A stretch of 64,000 bases of DNA from Mytilus trossulus (taxonomy: Eukaryota; Mollusca; Bivalvia; Mytilida; Mytilidae), in NCBI RefSeq assembly GCF_036588685.1, contig NC_086378.1:33891578-33955577 (forward strand), read 5' to 3'. Within the stretch, counting starts at the first letter, position 1. The number at the start of each line of letters is the position of its first letter. Under the pieces are notes generated by a model that did not search any database, had not been told where the DNA came from, and saw nothing but the letters and a program-made list of their open reading frames with translations. This document shows, piece by piece, positions 12,049-29,032 of this stretch. Made by a program: the position numbers and the translations under genes.

Positions 12049-13462
12049 ACTTTTTCATTCTAGGTCTGAAAAATATAATAATTCATATCAGACAGTAAAT
12101 TTTTAAGAAAAAACTATAATTGAACAGAAAAAAACTTTCAATCGGAATAAAAATGACTGCAGGAGACAAAAAAAGTTCCAAAATGTTGAAAAGTTTTCAT
12201 TTTAAGATAGAAAAGTATGATAAATAAATGATAAATGAAAATCACTTTAGACAGTCAAAATTATAAAGATAATTATTTGCTTTCTCTGAACAGACATTTT
12301 TATTCAATGTCAATACACATTTCAACTTAATGGAATGGAATTTAGTTGGGGAAAAAATAAACCTCACAGACATATCTAGGAATACTGGTTATCTATTTGT
12401 CTATTTCATGTACCCAGAAATTGGATACATCACAGGATTTTACATGCTTGCAGTTTTCTACCTGTCTTTCATAACTCAACATCATCTGTCAAAGCTGTGC
12501 TTGCCATCCATCAAAGATCTGCTGCAGGTACTTCAGATCATAAATGAGAGAATGTATGAATAAAACTGTTATTGTTATTACTATTAAAGAATATTTTTTT
12601 TAGGTATTACAGTGAAGAAAAGAGATGCCCCTGACTGCGGGTAAAACTTCTTATGTGTGCATCTTCCTTTCAATTTTATTTTTAAACGCCATTCTATATT
12701 TATCCACAGTATGACGATGACAATTTCATCAGCCAATCCAATAAAAATGTTAATGCGCACACATGTACTTACTATTCTGAAGACATCTTTTAGCCAGAAA
12801 AGTTTATAATAAGTCTGAAAACTACTTTTTATCATATAAAAAAGCTTATAAGTGCAAGATATATGCTTACATGGACTTCCTACAGTGAAATTTTGTGGGG
12901 ACTACTTGGACCCGTACCGAAATTATATTAATTTAAATAGAAATTTCATGATTTTGTAAACTAGCAGCAAGACAAGACTCTAAAGTGGACAAAATATATT
13001 ACTACATACATGATAAAAAAATTCTTTACAATTCTGACTGAAAAAGAGCTCTAAATTTTTGATAAAAGTACCCTGTAATATCAGCTTTTCTAAAAGAAAT
13101 ATACAAATTAATGATTTATACAAGATATTTAAACTCTAACTTAAAAAAAAAGGTTATATTTTGGCCAGTTGGTGGTTCTCTTTCTTTGGTCTAGACTACT
13201 GGTGTAAATAATACATCAAAAGAAGACAAGAAAAAACAAGCGAAGAAAAGAAAAGAACAGAAGTACAGATAGAAACATTCATATGTTGATCTTTTTTTAT
13301 ATAATGTACTATTTAATATTCTACACACAAGGACATACATGTACCATGATAAACAAACACCCCCCTTTTTTTTGTGATGAGACTTGCGTGTATATATATA
13401 TCATAAAATTTATTTTTTGTCTATGTATTGCTTTGCATATAGATGGATTCAACAAGAAGAAA

Positions 13463-13466
<4 letters not shown>

Positions 13467-13493
<27 letters not shown>
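13467..13493 (+). repeat. GA tract beyond H3 (U3)
   Basis: 27 nt. Confidence 0.93.
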
Positions 13494-13570
13494 TGGGGAA
13501 AAGAGGGGTTCAGCTATGTTTCTAATTTTCATGTACAACAATTTATAGATTCTTTTTGAAAAATATTGGT

Positions 13571-13586
13571 GGCCCTGAAAAGGGCC
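13571..13586 (-). terminator. H3 mRNA 3' stem-loop (U3)
   Basis: Canonical 16-nt histone stem-loop. Confidence 0.96.
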
Positions 13587-13615
13587 GTTATGTTTTGGTG
13601 AAAAAATCACACTTC

Positions 13616-14221
<606 letters not shown>

Positions 14222-15260
14222 AGTTTTTACTGAAAAACTGCTCAACCCAAGCTGACAGTAAAAATGCCCCCTTTTTTCATTCAAAATTACAGTTTCTGAT
14301 CATCATCCCTCATTGCTCAACAATAGTAAATTAGTGTCACGGTTTCAATATGATAAATCTGAAGAAGAAAAAAATAATAATGAAAAAAGGTCAAAATACA
14401 TGCAGAAACATTAAGGAAAGGAAAGAAAAATAAAACAGGAAAAAATAAAAATAAAATGCAGTTTGAACACTAACAAAGCGAAATAAGAAATGCAAAAACA
14501 GAAACAAATGGAATTACACATTCCCGACATGACATTGTACGGATCGGCTGAGTTTCTCTATTGTTGTATTATGTCATATTTATGTATATTTAATATAAAA
14601 AAAGAAGATGTGGTATGATTTTCATTTGGGCTGGGCACATTTGTCACATTGTCTGATTGTCGGTGTGCTTACATCGATTCCACATCTTTAATACACAAAC
14701 AATAAATAAATAAAGACAGAAAGACAGAGAGAGATGCCGAAAAAAAATGGAAAAAGGAAAAGAATGGAAAGTACATATCATATATAAAAGTGTTGACGAA
14801 AGAGATACTGTTAACAAAAACTATAAATAATTATAATAATTAAAAAACACACACCTTCTCATATGAATCTAAGCATGCTCGCATCAATAACCAAGAGAGA
14901 GAAAGAAGAGAGCAGACTAGTATTAAATATAAATGCTATCAGTGGTTTTTTTTTTCCCCCGACAAACTTTTTATGATTTAACTGAGCTACTAGTGGGTTC
15001 AGAGTCAGAAATTACGACAATAAATGTTCTCATGAAGAAGACTGAAAAAGTTACTAGACTTAGTGTTATGCTATAAGAACTGTACTTAAATGGGATGCGT
15101 TAGAGAGAGAAGAAAAGAAGAATGACGGAAGAAGGGACATTTATATTTTAGACATTTTTTATTTGTTATGTAGTAGAATATATTTTTTTTAATTATGTAT
15201 GGGGAATAAAGTATTACTAAGATGTACAACAATTTTAGACTCTTTTTGAAAAATATTGGT

Positions 15261-15276
15261 GGCCCTGAAAAGGGCC
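15261..15276 (-). terminator. H2A mRNA 3' stem-loop (U3)
   Basis: Canonical 16-nt histone stem-loop. Confidence 0.96.
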
Positions 15277-15309
15277 GTTGTTAAGTGAGTAATCTGATAT
15301 ATCCACTTT

Positions 15310-15693
<384 letters not shown>

Positions 15694-15748
15694 CTATTTG
15701 GTTGATCGACACTGAGTAAAGTGATACAATTTTTCTTCAAAATTTAGC

Positions 15749-15911
15749 TTATATACCCACTAAACGGATTGAACGATGTTTTTATTATACACCAATCAGA
15801 ACGAAGCTCTCTGCGGGCAGTTAGGCTACCGAACATTCAACATGTTATGGGTGCTCTCTCCGAGGTTCGCGTTCAATAAAATCTTTCAATCCGTTTTGCC
15901 CAGTATATAAA
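15749..15911. promoter_or_regulatory. Divergent H2A/H2B promoter (U3)
   Basis: Double-TATA layout as in U1. Confidence 0.85.
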
Positions 15912-15963
15912 CAAATTGAAAATAATTTTTCACCATTACTTATTTGATTATCAAACCAGTAAC

Positions 15964-16338
15964 ATGCCACCCAAAGTAGGAACTAAAGGAGCCAAGAAGG
16001 CCGTCACCAAGGCAAAGACTGCCAGACCCGGCGGTGACAAGAAAAGGAGGAGGAAGAGACGTGAATCCTATGCTATCTACATCTACAAAGTCTTGAGACA
16101 AGTTCACCCCGACACCGGAGTGTCCTCAAAGGCAATGTCCATCATGAACAGCTTCGTCAACGATATCTTCGAGAGAATCGCAGCAGAGGCTTCCCGATTG
16201 GCACACTACAACAAAAGATCTACCATCACATCTCGGGAGATCCAGACCGCTGTCCGTCTTCTCTTACCCGGAGAATTGGCCAAGCACGCTGTCAGTGAAG
16301 GTACCAAAGCCGTCACTAAATACACCAGCAGCAAGTAA
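15964..16338 (+). CDS. H2B: Histone H2B (U3)
   Basis: Intact 124-residue H2B, A-type codons. Stem-loop 28 bp downstream. Confidence 0.98.
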   Translation: MPPKVGTKGAKKAVTKAKTARPGGDKKRRRKRRESYAIYIYKVLRQVHPDTGVSSKAMSIMNSFVNDIFERIAAEASRLAHYNKRSTITSREIQTAVRLLLPGELAKHAVSEGTKAVTKYTSSK

Positions 16339-16366
16339 ACAGTCTGAAGTTTATAACTTCACAAAC

Positions 16367-16382
16367 GGCCCTTTTCAGGGCC
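16367..16382 (+). terminator. H2B mRNA 3' stem-loop (U3)
   Basis: Canonical stem-loop, with the extra 7-bp hairpin just upstream. Confidence 0.96.
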
Positions 16383-16785
16383 ACCAACATTTTTCAAAAA
16401 GAATTTACAATTGTTGTACATCATGTCAAACTTCTAAACAAAGCTATAAATCCCAACCCCCAGCTATAACTACTTTCAAACTATTTCAATAGTATATGGT
16501 TACTTTTCTCTTCTTTCTATCTGTATAACAAATATGTGTATTTCACTCATTCTGTAGTATTTAATTTGTCAAAACTACAAAGCGTAAATACATAAATCAT
16601 GAAGAACAAAACAGTGCTTTCATTCCAATTAATAGAGTTGATAAATTTACGATTTCTTTTGCTTTTCGAGAGAGAAAAAAATATTGCGAGAATTATTTTA
16701 CACGGAAACAAGAACATTACCTAATCTTAAACCACGCAAAAACTCTATAATTGAATATAACAGAATCTACAGATTTTGTGTGTAA

Positions 16786-16843
16786 AAGTCCGTGCATTTT
16801 GTTTTGAAATTTTCTCTCTTTATGTAGGCAAATGCACGGACTT
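16786..16843. repeat. 58-nt foldback (U3)
   Basis: Perfect copy, same loop. Confidence 0.75.
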
Positions 16844-16944
16844 GTTGATCTTTGAACGTATTCATAAACCTTCAGAAATATAAATTCTCAAATAAATACA
16901 AGAGTAAGAGTAAGGAAGTTAATTAAAAAGAAAGCCAGATATTT

Positions 16945-17012
16945 AAAAAAAAAAAGGGGGGGGGGGGGGGGGGGGGGGGGGTAATAGCGAGAGAGAGAGA
17001 GAGAGAGAGAGA
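16945..17012 (+). repeat. A11-G26-(GA)12 block (U3/U4)
   Basis: G run 16956-16981 (26), GA tract 24 nt. Confidence 0.93.
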
Positions 17013-17167
17013 AAATAGTTGCGGATCAGGATCAGGGAAAACAAGAAAACGGTTGAAAAATTCATGAACATTAGAGAAAAGAATAGAAGTGGGAGCAAGC
17101 TTTGATTTCAAGATTTTGTTTAAAACGATGTACAACAAATCTAAGATTCTTTTTGAAAAATGTTGGT

Positions 17168-17183
17168 GGCCCTGAAAAGGGCC
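17168..17183 (-). terminator. H4 mRNA 3' stem-loop (U4)
   Basis: Canonical 16-nt histone stem-loop. Confidence 0.96.
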
Positions 17184-17209
17184 GTTGTTGATATTAGCTG
17201 GGTGGCTGT

Positions 17210-17527
<318 letters not shown>

Positions 17528-17575
17528 CTATTTGTGGTGATTAGTTAAATAATACTTTCCGTCTAACAGCGACTC

Positions 17576-17705
17576 TTTATATATCACCAACGCGGCCGTA
17601 AAAGAAGTATCACACATTTTCAGTTAACTGTTGTCTGATTGGCTTACGTTGTTTTATTCCGGGAGGTAACTCTGTACTGCCTTAAACTGTGTACACTTTC
17701 AATCC
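17576..17705 (-). promoter_or_regulatory. H4 promoter (U4)
   Basis: TATA at 17576-17583; other boxes as in U1. Confidence 0.8.
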
Positions 17706-19119
17706 ACTTTTTCATTCTAGGTCTGAAAAATATAATAATTCATATCAGACAGTAAATTTTTAAGAAAAAACTATAATTGAACAGAAAAAAACTTTCAATC
17801 GGAATAAAAATGACTGCAGGAGACAAAAAAAGTTCCAAAATGTTGAAAAGTTTTCATTTTAAGATAGAAAAGTATGATAAATAAATGATAAATGAAAATC
17901 ACTTTAGACAGTCAAAATTATAAAGATAATTATTTGCTTTCTCTGAACAGACATTTTTATTCAATGTCAATACACATTTCAACTTAATGGAATGGAATTT
18001 AGTTGGGGAAAAAATAAACCTCACAGACATATCTAGGAATACTGGTTATCTATTTGTCTATTTCATGTACCCAGAAATTGGATACATCACAGGATTTTAC
18101 ATGCTTGCAGTTTTCTACCTGTCTTTCATAACTCAACATCATCTGTCAAAGCTGTGCTTGCCATCCATCAAAGATCTGCTGCAGGTACTTCAGATCATAA
18201 ATGAGAGAATGTATGAATAAAACTGTTATTGTTATTACTATTAAAGAATATTTTTTTTAGGTATTACAGTGAAGAAAAGAGATGCCCCTGACTGCGGGTA
18301 AAACTTCTTATGTGTGCATCTTCCTTTCAATTTTATTTTTAAACGCCATTCTATATTTATCCACAGTATGACGATGACAATTTCATCAGCCAATCCAATA
18401 AAAATGTTAATGCGCACACATGTACTTACTATTCTGAAGACATCTTTTAGCCAGAAAAGTTTATAATAAGTCTGAAAACTACTTTTTATCATATAAAAAA
18501 GCTTATAAGTGCAAGATATATGCTTACATGGACTTCCTACAGTGAAATTTTGTGGGGACTACTTGGACCCGTACCGAAATTATATTAATTTAAATAGAAA
18601 TTTCATGATTTTGTAAACTAGCAGCAAGACAAGACTCTAAAGTGGACAAAATATATTACTACATACATGATAAAAAAATTCTTTACAATTCTGACTGAAA
18701 AAGAGCTCTAAATTTTTGATAAAAGTACCCTGTAATATCAGCTTTTCTAAAAGAAATATACAAATTAATGATTTATACAAGATATTTAAACTCTAACTTA
18801 AAAAAAAAGGTTATATTTTGGCCAGTTGGTGGTTCTCTTTCTTTGGTCTAGACTACTGGTGTAAATAATACATCAAAAGAAGACAAGAAAAAACAAGCGA
18901 AGAAAAGAAAAGAACAGAAGTACAGATAGAAACATTCATATGTTGATCTTTTTTTATATAATGTACTATTTAATATTCTACACACAAGGACATACATGTA
19001 CCATGATAAACAAACACCCCCCTTTTTTTTGTGATGAGACTTGCGTGTATATATATATCATAAAATTTATTTTTTGTCTATGTATTGCTTTGCATATAGA
19101 TGGATTCAACAAGAAGAAA

Positions 19120-19123
<4 letters not shown>

Positions 19124-19154
<31 letters not shown>
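19124..19154 (+). repeat. GA tract beyond H3 (U4)
   Basis: 31 nt. Confidence 0.93.
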
Positions 19155-19157
<3 letters not shown>

Positions 19158-19231
19158 GGAAAAGAGGGGTTCAGCTATGTTTCTAATTTTCATGTACAAC
19201 AATTTATAGATTCTTTTTGAAAAATATTGGT

Positions 19232-19247
19232 GGCCCTGAAAAGGGCC
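19232..19247 (-). terminator. H3 mRNA 3' stem-loop (U4)
   Basis: Canonical 16-nt histone stem-loop. Confidence 0.96.
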
Positions 19248-19276
19248 GTTATGTTTTGGTGAAAAAATCACACTTC

Positions 19277-19882
<606 letters not shown>

Positions 19883-20921
19883 AGTTTTTACTGAAAAACT
19901 GCTCAACCCAAGCTGACAGTAAAAATGCCCCCTTTTTTCATTCAAAATTACAGTTTCTGATCATCATCCCTCATTGCTCAACAATAGTAAATTAGTGTCA
20001 CGGTTTCAATATGATAAATCTGAAGAAGAAAAAAATAATAATGAAAAAAGGTCAAAATACATGCAGAAACATTAAGGAAAGGAAAGAAAAATAAAACAGG
20101 AAAAAATAAAAATAAAATGCAGTTTGAACACTAACAAAGCGAAATAAGAAATGCAAAAACAGAAACAAATGGAATTACACATTCCCGACATGACATTGTA
20201 CGGATCGGCTGAGTTTCTCTATTGTTGTATTATGTCATATTTATGTATATTTAATATAAAAAAAGAAGATGTGGTATGATTTTCATTTGGGCTGGGCACA
20301 TTTGTCACATTGTCTGATTGTCGGTGTGCTTACATCGATTCCACATCTTTAATACACAAACAATAAATAAATAAAGACAGAAAGACAGAGAGAGATGCCG
20401 AAAAAAAATGGAAAAAGGAAAAGAATGGAAAGTACATATCATATATAAAAGTGTTGACGAAAGAGATACTGTTAACAAAAACTATAAATAATTATAATAA
20501 TTAAAAAACACACACCTTCTCATATGAATCTAAGCATGCTCGCATCAATAACCAAGAGAGAGAAAGAAGAGAGCAGACTAGTATTAAATATAAATGCTAT
20601 CAGTGGTTTTTTTTTTCCCCCGACAAACTTTTTATGATTTAACTGAGCTACTAGTGGGTTCAGAGTCAGAAATTACGACAATAAATGTTCTCATGAAGAA
20701 GACTGAAAAAGTTACTAGACTTAGTGTTATGCTATAAAAACTGTACTTAAATGGGATGCGTTAGAGAGAGAAGAAAAGAAGAATGACGGAAGAAGGGACA
20801 TTTATATTTTAGACATTTTTTATTTGTTATGTAGTAGAATATATTTTTTTTAATTATGTATGGGGAATAAAGTATTACTAAGATGTACAACAATTTTAGA
20901 CTCTTTTTGAAAAATATTGGT

Positions 20922-20937
20922 GGCCCTGAAAAGGGCC
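20922..20937 (-). terminator. H2A mRNA 3' stem-loop (U4)
   Basis: Canonical 16-nt histone stem-loop. Confidence 0.96.
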
Positions 20938-20970
20938 GTTGTTAAGTGAGTAATCTGATATATCCACTTT

Positions 20971-21354
<384 letters not shown>

Positions 21355-21409
21355 CTATTTGGTTGATCGACACTGAGTAAAGTGATACAATTTTTCTTCA
21401 AAATTTAGC

Positions 21410-21572
21410 TTATATACCCACTAAACGGATTGAACGATGTTTTTATTATACACCAATCAGAACGAAGCTCTCTGCGGGCAGTTAGGCTACCGAACATTCA
21501 ACATGTTATGGGTGCTCTCTCCGAGGTTCGCGTTCAATAAAATCTTTCAATCCGTTTTGCCCAGTATATAAA
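21410..21572. promoter_or_regulatory. Divergent H2A/H2B promoter (U4)
   Basis: Double-TATA layout as in U1. Confidence 0.85.
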
Positions 21573-21624
21573 CAAATTGAAAATAATTTTTCACCATTAC
21601 TTATTTGATTATCAAACCAGTAAC

Positions 21625-21999
21625 ATGCCACCCAAAGTAGGAACTAAAGGAGCCAAGAAGGCCGTCACCAAGGCAAAGACTGCCAGACCCGGCGGTGACA
21701 AGAAAAGGAGGAGGAAGAGACGTGAATCCTATGCTATCTACATCTACAAAGTCTTGAGACAAGTTCACCCCGACACCGGAGTGTCCTCAAAGGCAATGTC
21801 CATCATGAACAGCTTCGTCAACGATATCTTCGAGAGAATCGCAGCAGAGGCTTCCCGATTGGCACACTACAACAAAAGATCTACCATCACATCTCGGGAG
21901 ATCCAGACCGCTGTCCGTCTTCTCTTACCCGGAGAATTGGCCAAGCACGCTGTCAGTGAAGGTACCAAAGCCGTCACTAAATACACCAGCAGCAAGTAA
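21625..21999 (+). CDS. H2B: Histone H2B (U4)
   Basis: Intact 124-residue H2B, A-type. Divergent from H2A at 20971. Confidence 0.98.
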   Translation: MPPKVGTKGAKKAVTKAKTARPGGDKKRRRKRRESYAIYIYKVLRQVHPDTGVSSKAMSIMNSFVNDIFERIAAEASRLAHYNKRSTITSREIQTAVRLLLPGELAKHAVSEGTKAVTKYTSSK

Positions 22000-22027
22000 A
22001 CAGTCTGAAGTTTATAACTTCACAAAC

Positions 22028-22043
22028 GGCCCTTTTCAGGGCC
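22028..22043 (+). terminator. H2B mRNA 3' stem-loop (U4)
   Basis: Canonical stem-loop, with the extra 7-bp hairpin just upstream. Confidence 0.96.
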
Positions 22044-22446
22044 ACCAACATTTTTCAAAAAGAATTTACAATTGTTGTACATCATGTCAAACTTCTAAAC
22101 AAAGCTATAAATCCCAACCCCCAGCTATAACTACTTTCAAACTATTTCAATAGTATATGGTTACTTTTCTCTTCTTTCTATCTGTATAACAAATATGTGT
22201 ATTTCACTCATTCTGTAGTATTTAATTTGTCAAAACTACAAAGCGTAAATACATAAATCATGAAGAACAAAACAGTGCTTTCATTCCAATTAATAGAGTT
22301 GATAAATTTACGATTTCTTTTGCTTTTCGAGAGAGAAAAAAATATTGCGAGAATTATTTTACACGGAAACAAGAACATTACCTAATCTTAAACCACGCAA
22401 AAACTCTATAATTGAATATAACAGAATCTACAGATTTTGTGTGTAA

Positions 22447-22504
22447 AAGTCCGTGCATTTTGTTTTGAAATTTTCTCTCTTTATGTAGGCAAATGCACGG
22501 ACTT
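22447..22504. repeat. 58-nt foldback (U4)
   Basis: Perfect copy, same loop. Confidence 0.75.
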
Positions 22505-22605
22505 GTTGATCTTTGAACGTATTCATAAACCTTCAGAAATATAAATTCTCAAATAAATACAAGAGTAAGAGTAAGGAAGTTAATTAAAAAGAAAGCCAGA
22601 TATTT

Positions 22606-22674
22606 AAAAAAAAAAAGGGGGGGGGGGGGGGGGGGGGGGGGGGTAATAGCGAGAGAGAGAGAGAGAGAGAGAGA
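22606..22674 (+). repeat. A11-G27-(GA)12 block (U4/U5)
   Basis: G run 22617-22643 (27), GA tract 24 nt. Confidence 0.93.
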
Positions 22675-22829
22675 AAATAGTTGCGGATCAGGATCAGGGA
22701 AAACAAGAAAACGGTTGAAAAATTCATGAACATTAGAGAAAAGAATAGAAGTGGGAGCAAGCTTTGATTTCAAGATTTTGTTTAAAACGATGTACAACAA
22801 ATCTAAGATTCTTTTTGAAAAATGTTGGT

Positions 22830-22845
22830 GGCCCTGAAAAGGGCC
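22830..22845 (-). terminator. H4 mRNA 3' stem-loop (U5)
   Basis: Canonical 16-nt histone stem-loop. Confidence 0.96.
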
Positions 22846-22871
22846 GTTGTTGATATTAGCTGGGTGGCTGT

Positions 22872-23189
<318 letters not shown>

Positions 23190-23237
23190 CTATTTGTGGT
23201 GATTAGTTAAATAATACTTTCCGTCTAACAGCGACTC

Positions 23238-23367
23238 TTTATATATCACCAACGCGGCCGTAAAAGAAGTATCACACATTTTCAGTTAACTGTTGTCTGA
23301 TTGGCTTACGTTGTTTTATTCCGGGAGGTAACTCTGTACTGCCTTAAACTGTGTACACTTTCAATCC
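23238..23367 (-). promoter_or_regulatory. H4 promoter (U5)
   Basis: TATA at 23238-23245; other boxes as in U1. Confidence 0.8.
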
Positions 23368-24781
23368 ACTTTTTCATTCTAGGTCTGAAAAATATAATAA
23401 TTCATATCAGACAGTAAATTTTTAAGAAAAAACTATAATTGAACAGAAAAAAACTTTCAATCGGAATAAAAATGACTGCAGGAGACAAAAAAAGTTCCAA
23501 AATGTTGAAAAGTTTTCATTTTAAGATAGAAAAGTATGATAAATAAATGATAAATGAAAATCACTTTAGACAGTCAAAATTATAAAGATAATTATTTGCT
23601 TTCTCTGAACAGACATTTTTATTCAATGTCAATACACATTTCAACTTAATGGAATGGAATTTAGTTGGGGAAAAAATAAACCTCACAGACATATCTAGGA
23701 ATACTGGTTATCTATTTGTCTATTTCATGTACCCAGAAATTGGATACATCACAGGATTTTACATGCTTGCAGTTTTCTACCTGTCTTTCATAACTCAACA
23801 TCATCTGTCAAAGCTGTGCTTGCCATCCATCAAAGATCTGCTGCAGGTACTTCAGATCATAAATGAGAGAATGTATGAATAAAACTGTTATTGTTATTAC
23901 TATTAAAGAATATTTTTTTTAGGTATTACAGTGAAGAAAAGAGATGCCCCTGACTGCGGGTAAAACTTCTTATGTGTGCATCTTCCTTTCAATTTTATTT
24001 TTAAACGCCATTCTATATTTATCCACAGTATGACGATGACAATTTCATCAGCCAATCCAATAAAAATGTTAATGCGCACACATGTACTTACTATTCTGAA
24101 GACATCTTTTAGCCAGAAAAGTTTATAATAAGTCTGAAAACTACTTTTTATCATATAAAAAAGCTTATAAGTGCAAGATATATGCTTACATGGACTTCCT
24201 ACAGTGAAATTTTGTGGGGACTACTTGGACCCGTACCGAAATTATATTAATTTAAATAGAAATTTCATGATTTTGTAAACTAGCAGCAAGACAAGACTCT
24301 AAAGTGGACAAAATATATTACTACATACATGATAAAAAAATTCTTTACAATTCTGACTGAAAAAGAGCTCTAAATTTTTGATAAAAGTACCCTGTAATAT
24401 CAGCTTTTCTAAAAGAAATATACAAATTAATGATTTATACAAGATATTTAAACTCTAACTTAAAAAAAAAGGTTATATTTTGGCCAGTTGGTGGTTCTCT
24501 TTCTTTGGTCTAGACTACTGGTGTAAATAATACATCAAAAGAAGACAAGAAAAAACAAGCGAAGAAAAGAAAAGAACAGAAGTACAGATAGAAACATTCA
24601 TATGTTGATCTTTTTTTATATAATGTACTATTTAATATTCTACACACAAGGACATACATGTACCATGATAAACAAACACCCCCCTTTTTTTTGTGATGAG
24701 ACTTGCGTGTATATATATATCATAAAATTTATTTTTTGTCTATGTATTGCTTTGCATATAGATGGATTCAACAAGAAGAAA

Positions 24782-24785
<4 letters not shown>

Positions 24786-24816
<31 letters not shown>
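24786..24816 (+). repeat. GA tract beyond H3 (U5)
   Basis: 31 nt. Confidence 0.93.
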
Positions 24817-24819
<3 letters not shown>

Positions 24820-24893
24820 GGAAAAGAGGGGTTCAGCTATGTTTCTAATTTTCATGTACAACAATTTATAGATTCTTTTTGAAAAATATTGGT

Positions 24894-24909
24894 GGCCCTG
24901 AAAAGGGCC
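24894..24909 (-). terminator. H3 mRNA 3' stem-loop (U5)
   Basis: Canonical 16-nt histone stem-loop. Confidence 0.96.
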
Positions 24910-24938
24910 GTTATGTTTTGGTGAAAAAATCACACTTC

Positions 24939-25544
<606 letters not shown>

Positions 25545-26583
25545 AGTTTTTACTGAAAAACTGCTCAACCCAAGCTGACAGTAAAAATGCCCCCTTTTTT
25601 CATTCAAAATTACAGTTTCTGATCATCATCCCTCATTGCTCAACAATAGTAAATTAGTGTCACGGTTTCAATATGATAAATCTGAAGAAGAAAAAAATAA
25701 TAATGAAAAAAGGTCAAAATACATGCAGAAACATTAAGGAAAGGAAAGAAAAATAAAACAGGAAAAAATAAAAATAAAATGCAGTTTGAACACTAACAAA
25801 GCGAAATAAGAAATGCAAAAACAGAAACAAATGGAATTACACATTCCCGACATGACATTGTACGGATCGGCTGAGTTTCTCTATTGTTGTATTATGTCAT
25901 ATTTATGTATATTTAATATAAAAAAAGAAGATGTGGTATGATTTTCATTTGGGCTGGGCACATTTGTCACATTGTCTGATTGTCGGTGTGCTTACATCGA
26001 TTCCACATCTTTAATACACAAACAATAAATAAATAAAGACAGAAAGACAGAGAGAGATGCCGAAAAAAAATGGAAAAAGGAAAAGAATGGAAAGTACATA
26101 TCATATATAAAAGTGTTGACGAAAGAGATACTGTTAACAAAAACTATAAATAATTATAATAATTAAAAAACACACACCTTCTCATATGAATCTAAGCATG
26201 CTCGCATCAATAACCAAGAGAGAGAAAGAAGAGAGCAGACTAGTATTAAATATAAATGCTATCAGTGGTTTTTTTTTTCCCCCGACAAACTTTTTATGAT
26301 TTAACTGAGCTACTAGTGGGTTCAGAGTCAGAAATTACGACAATAAATGTTCTCATGAAGAAGACTGAAAAAGTTACTAGACTTAGTGTTATGCTATAAG
26401 AACTGTACTTAAATGGGATGCGTTAGAGAGAGAAGAAAAGAAGAATGACGGAAGAAGGGACATTTATATTTTAGACATTTTTTATTTGTTATGTAGTAGA
26501 ATATATTTTTTTTAATTATGTATGGGGAATAAAGTATTACTAAGATGTACAACAATTTTAGACTCTTTTTGAAAAATATTGGT

Positions 26584-26599
26584 GGCCCTGAAAAGGGCC
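26584..26599 (-). terminator. H2A mRNA 3' stem-loop (U5)
   Basis: Canonical 16-nt histone stem-loop. Confidence 0.96.
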
Positions 26600-26632
26600 G
26601 TTGTTAAGTGAGTAATCTGATATATCCACTTT

Positions 26633-27016
<384 letters not shown>

Positions 27017-27071
27017 CTATTTGGTTGATCGACACTGAGTAAAGTGATACAATTTTTCTTCAAAATTTAGC

Positions 27072-27234
27072 TTATATACCCACTAAACGGATTGAACGAT
27101 GTTTTTATTATACACCAATCAGAACGAAGCTCTCTGCGGGCAGTTAGGCTACCGAACATTCAACATGTTATGGGTGCTCTCTCCGAGGTTCGCGTTCAAT
27201 AAAATCTTTCAATCCGTTTTGCCCAGTATATAAA
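27072..27234. promoter_or_regulatory. Divergent H2A/H2B promoter (U5)
   Basis: Double-TATA layout as in U1. Confidence 0.85.
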
Positions 27235-27286
27235 CAAATTGAAAATAATTTTTCACCATTACTTATTTGATTATCAAACCAGTAAC

Positions 27287-27661
27287 ATGCCACCCAAAGT
27301 AGGAACTAAAGGAGCCAAGAAGGCCGTCACCAAGGCAAAGACTGCCAGACCCGGCGGTGACAAGAAAAGGAGGAGGAAGAGACGTGAATCCTATGCTATC
27401 TACATCTACAAAGTCTTGAGACAAGTTCACCCCGACACCGGAGTGTCCTCAAAGGCAATGTCCATCATGAACAGCTTCGTCAACGATATCTTCGAGAGAA
27501 TCGCAGCAGAGGCTTCCCGATTGGCACACTACAACAAAAGATCTACCATCACATCTCGGGAGATCCAGACCGCTGTCCGTCTTCTCTTACCCGGAGAATT
27601 GGCCAAGCACGCTGTCAGTGAAGGTACCAAAGCCGTCACTAAATACACCAGCAGCAAGTAA
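27287..27661 (+). CDS. H2B: Histone H2B (U5)
   Basis: Intact 124-residue H2B; last copy with the A-type codons GAC (Asp25) and TCT (Ser of TITSRE). Confidence 0.98.
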   Translation: MPPKVGTKGAKKAVTKAKTARPGGDKKRRRKRRESYAIYIYKVLRQVHPDTGVSSKAMSIMNSFVNDIFERIAAEASRLAHYNKRSTITSREIQTAVRLLLPGELAKHAVSEGTKAVTKYTSSK

Positions 27662-27689
27662 ACAGTCTGAAGTTTATAACTTCACAAAC

Positions 27690-27705
27690 GGCCCTTTTCA
27701 GGGCC
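27690..27705 (+). terminator. H2B mRNA 3' stem-loop (U5)
   Basis: Canonical stem-loop, with the extra 7-bp hairpin just upstream. Confidence 0.96.
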
Positions 27706-28108
27706 ACCAACATTTTTCAAAAAGAATTTACAATTGTTGTACATCATGTCAAACTTCTAAACAAAGCTATAAATCCCAACCCCCAGCTATAACTACTTTC
27801 AAACTATTTCAATAGTATATGGTTACTTTTCTCTTCTTTCTATCTGTATAACAAATATGTGTATTTCACTCATTCTGTAGTATTTAATTTGTCAAAACTA
27901 CAAAGCGTAAATACATAAATCATGAAGAACAAAACAGTGCTTTCATTCCAATTAATAGAGTTGATAAATTTACGATTTCTTTTGCTTTTCGAGAGAGAAA
28001 AAAATATTGCGAGAATTATTTTACACGGAAACAAGAACATTACCTAATCTTAAACCACGCAAAAACTCTATAATTGAATATAACAGAATCTACAGATTTT
28101 GTGTGTAA

Positions 28109-28166
28109 AAGTCCGTGCATTTTGTTTTGAAATTTTCTCTCTTTATGTAGGCAAATGCACGGACTT
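28109..28166. repeat. 58-nt foldback (U5)
   Basis: Perfect copy, same loop. Confidence 0.75.
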
Positions 28167-28267
28167 GTTGATCTTTGAACGTATTCATAAACCTTCAGAA
28201 ATATAAATTCTCAAATAAATACAAGAGTAAGAGTAAGGAAGTTAATTAAAAAGAAAGCCAGATATTT

Positions 28268-28278
28268 AAAAAAAAAAA

Positions 28279-28309
<31 letters not shown>

Positions 28310-28339
28310 AATAGCGAGAGAGAGAGAGAGAGAGAGAGA
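28268..28339 (+). repeat. A11-G30-(GA)12 block (U5/U6)
   Basis: G run 28279-28308 (30), the longest of the window; GA tract 24 nt. Confidence 0.93.
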
Positions 28340-28494
28340 AAATAGTTGCGGATCAGGATCAGGGAAAACAAGAAAACGGTTGAAAAATTCATGAACATTA
28401 GAGAAAAGAATAGAAGTGGGAGCAAGCTTTGATTTCAAGATTTTGTTTAAAACGATGTACAACAAATCTAAGATTCTTTTTGAAAAATGTTGGT

Positions 28495-28510
28495 GGCCCT
28501 GAAAAGGGCC
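28495..28510 (-). terminator. H4 mRNA 3' stem-loop (U6)
   Basis: Canonical 16-nt histone stem-loop. Confidence 0.96.
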
Positions 28511-28536
28511 GTTGTTGATATTAGCTGGGTGGCTGT

Positions 28537-28854
<318 letters not shown>

Positions 28855-28902
28855 CTATTTGTGGTGATTAGTTAAATAATACTTTCCGTCTAACAGCGAC
28901 TC

Positions 28903-29032
28903 TTTATATATCACCAACGCGGCCGTAAAAGAAGTATCACACATTTTCAGTTAACTGTTGTCTGATTGGCTTACGTTGTTTTATTCCGGGAGGTAACTCT
29001 GTACTGCCTTAAACTGTGTACACTTTCAATCC
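28903..29032 (-). promoter_or_regulatory. H4 promoter (U6)
   Basis: TATA at 28903-28910; other boxes as in U1. Confidence 0.8.
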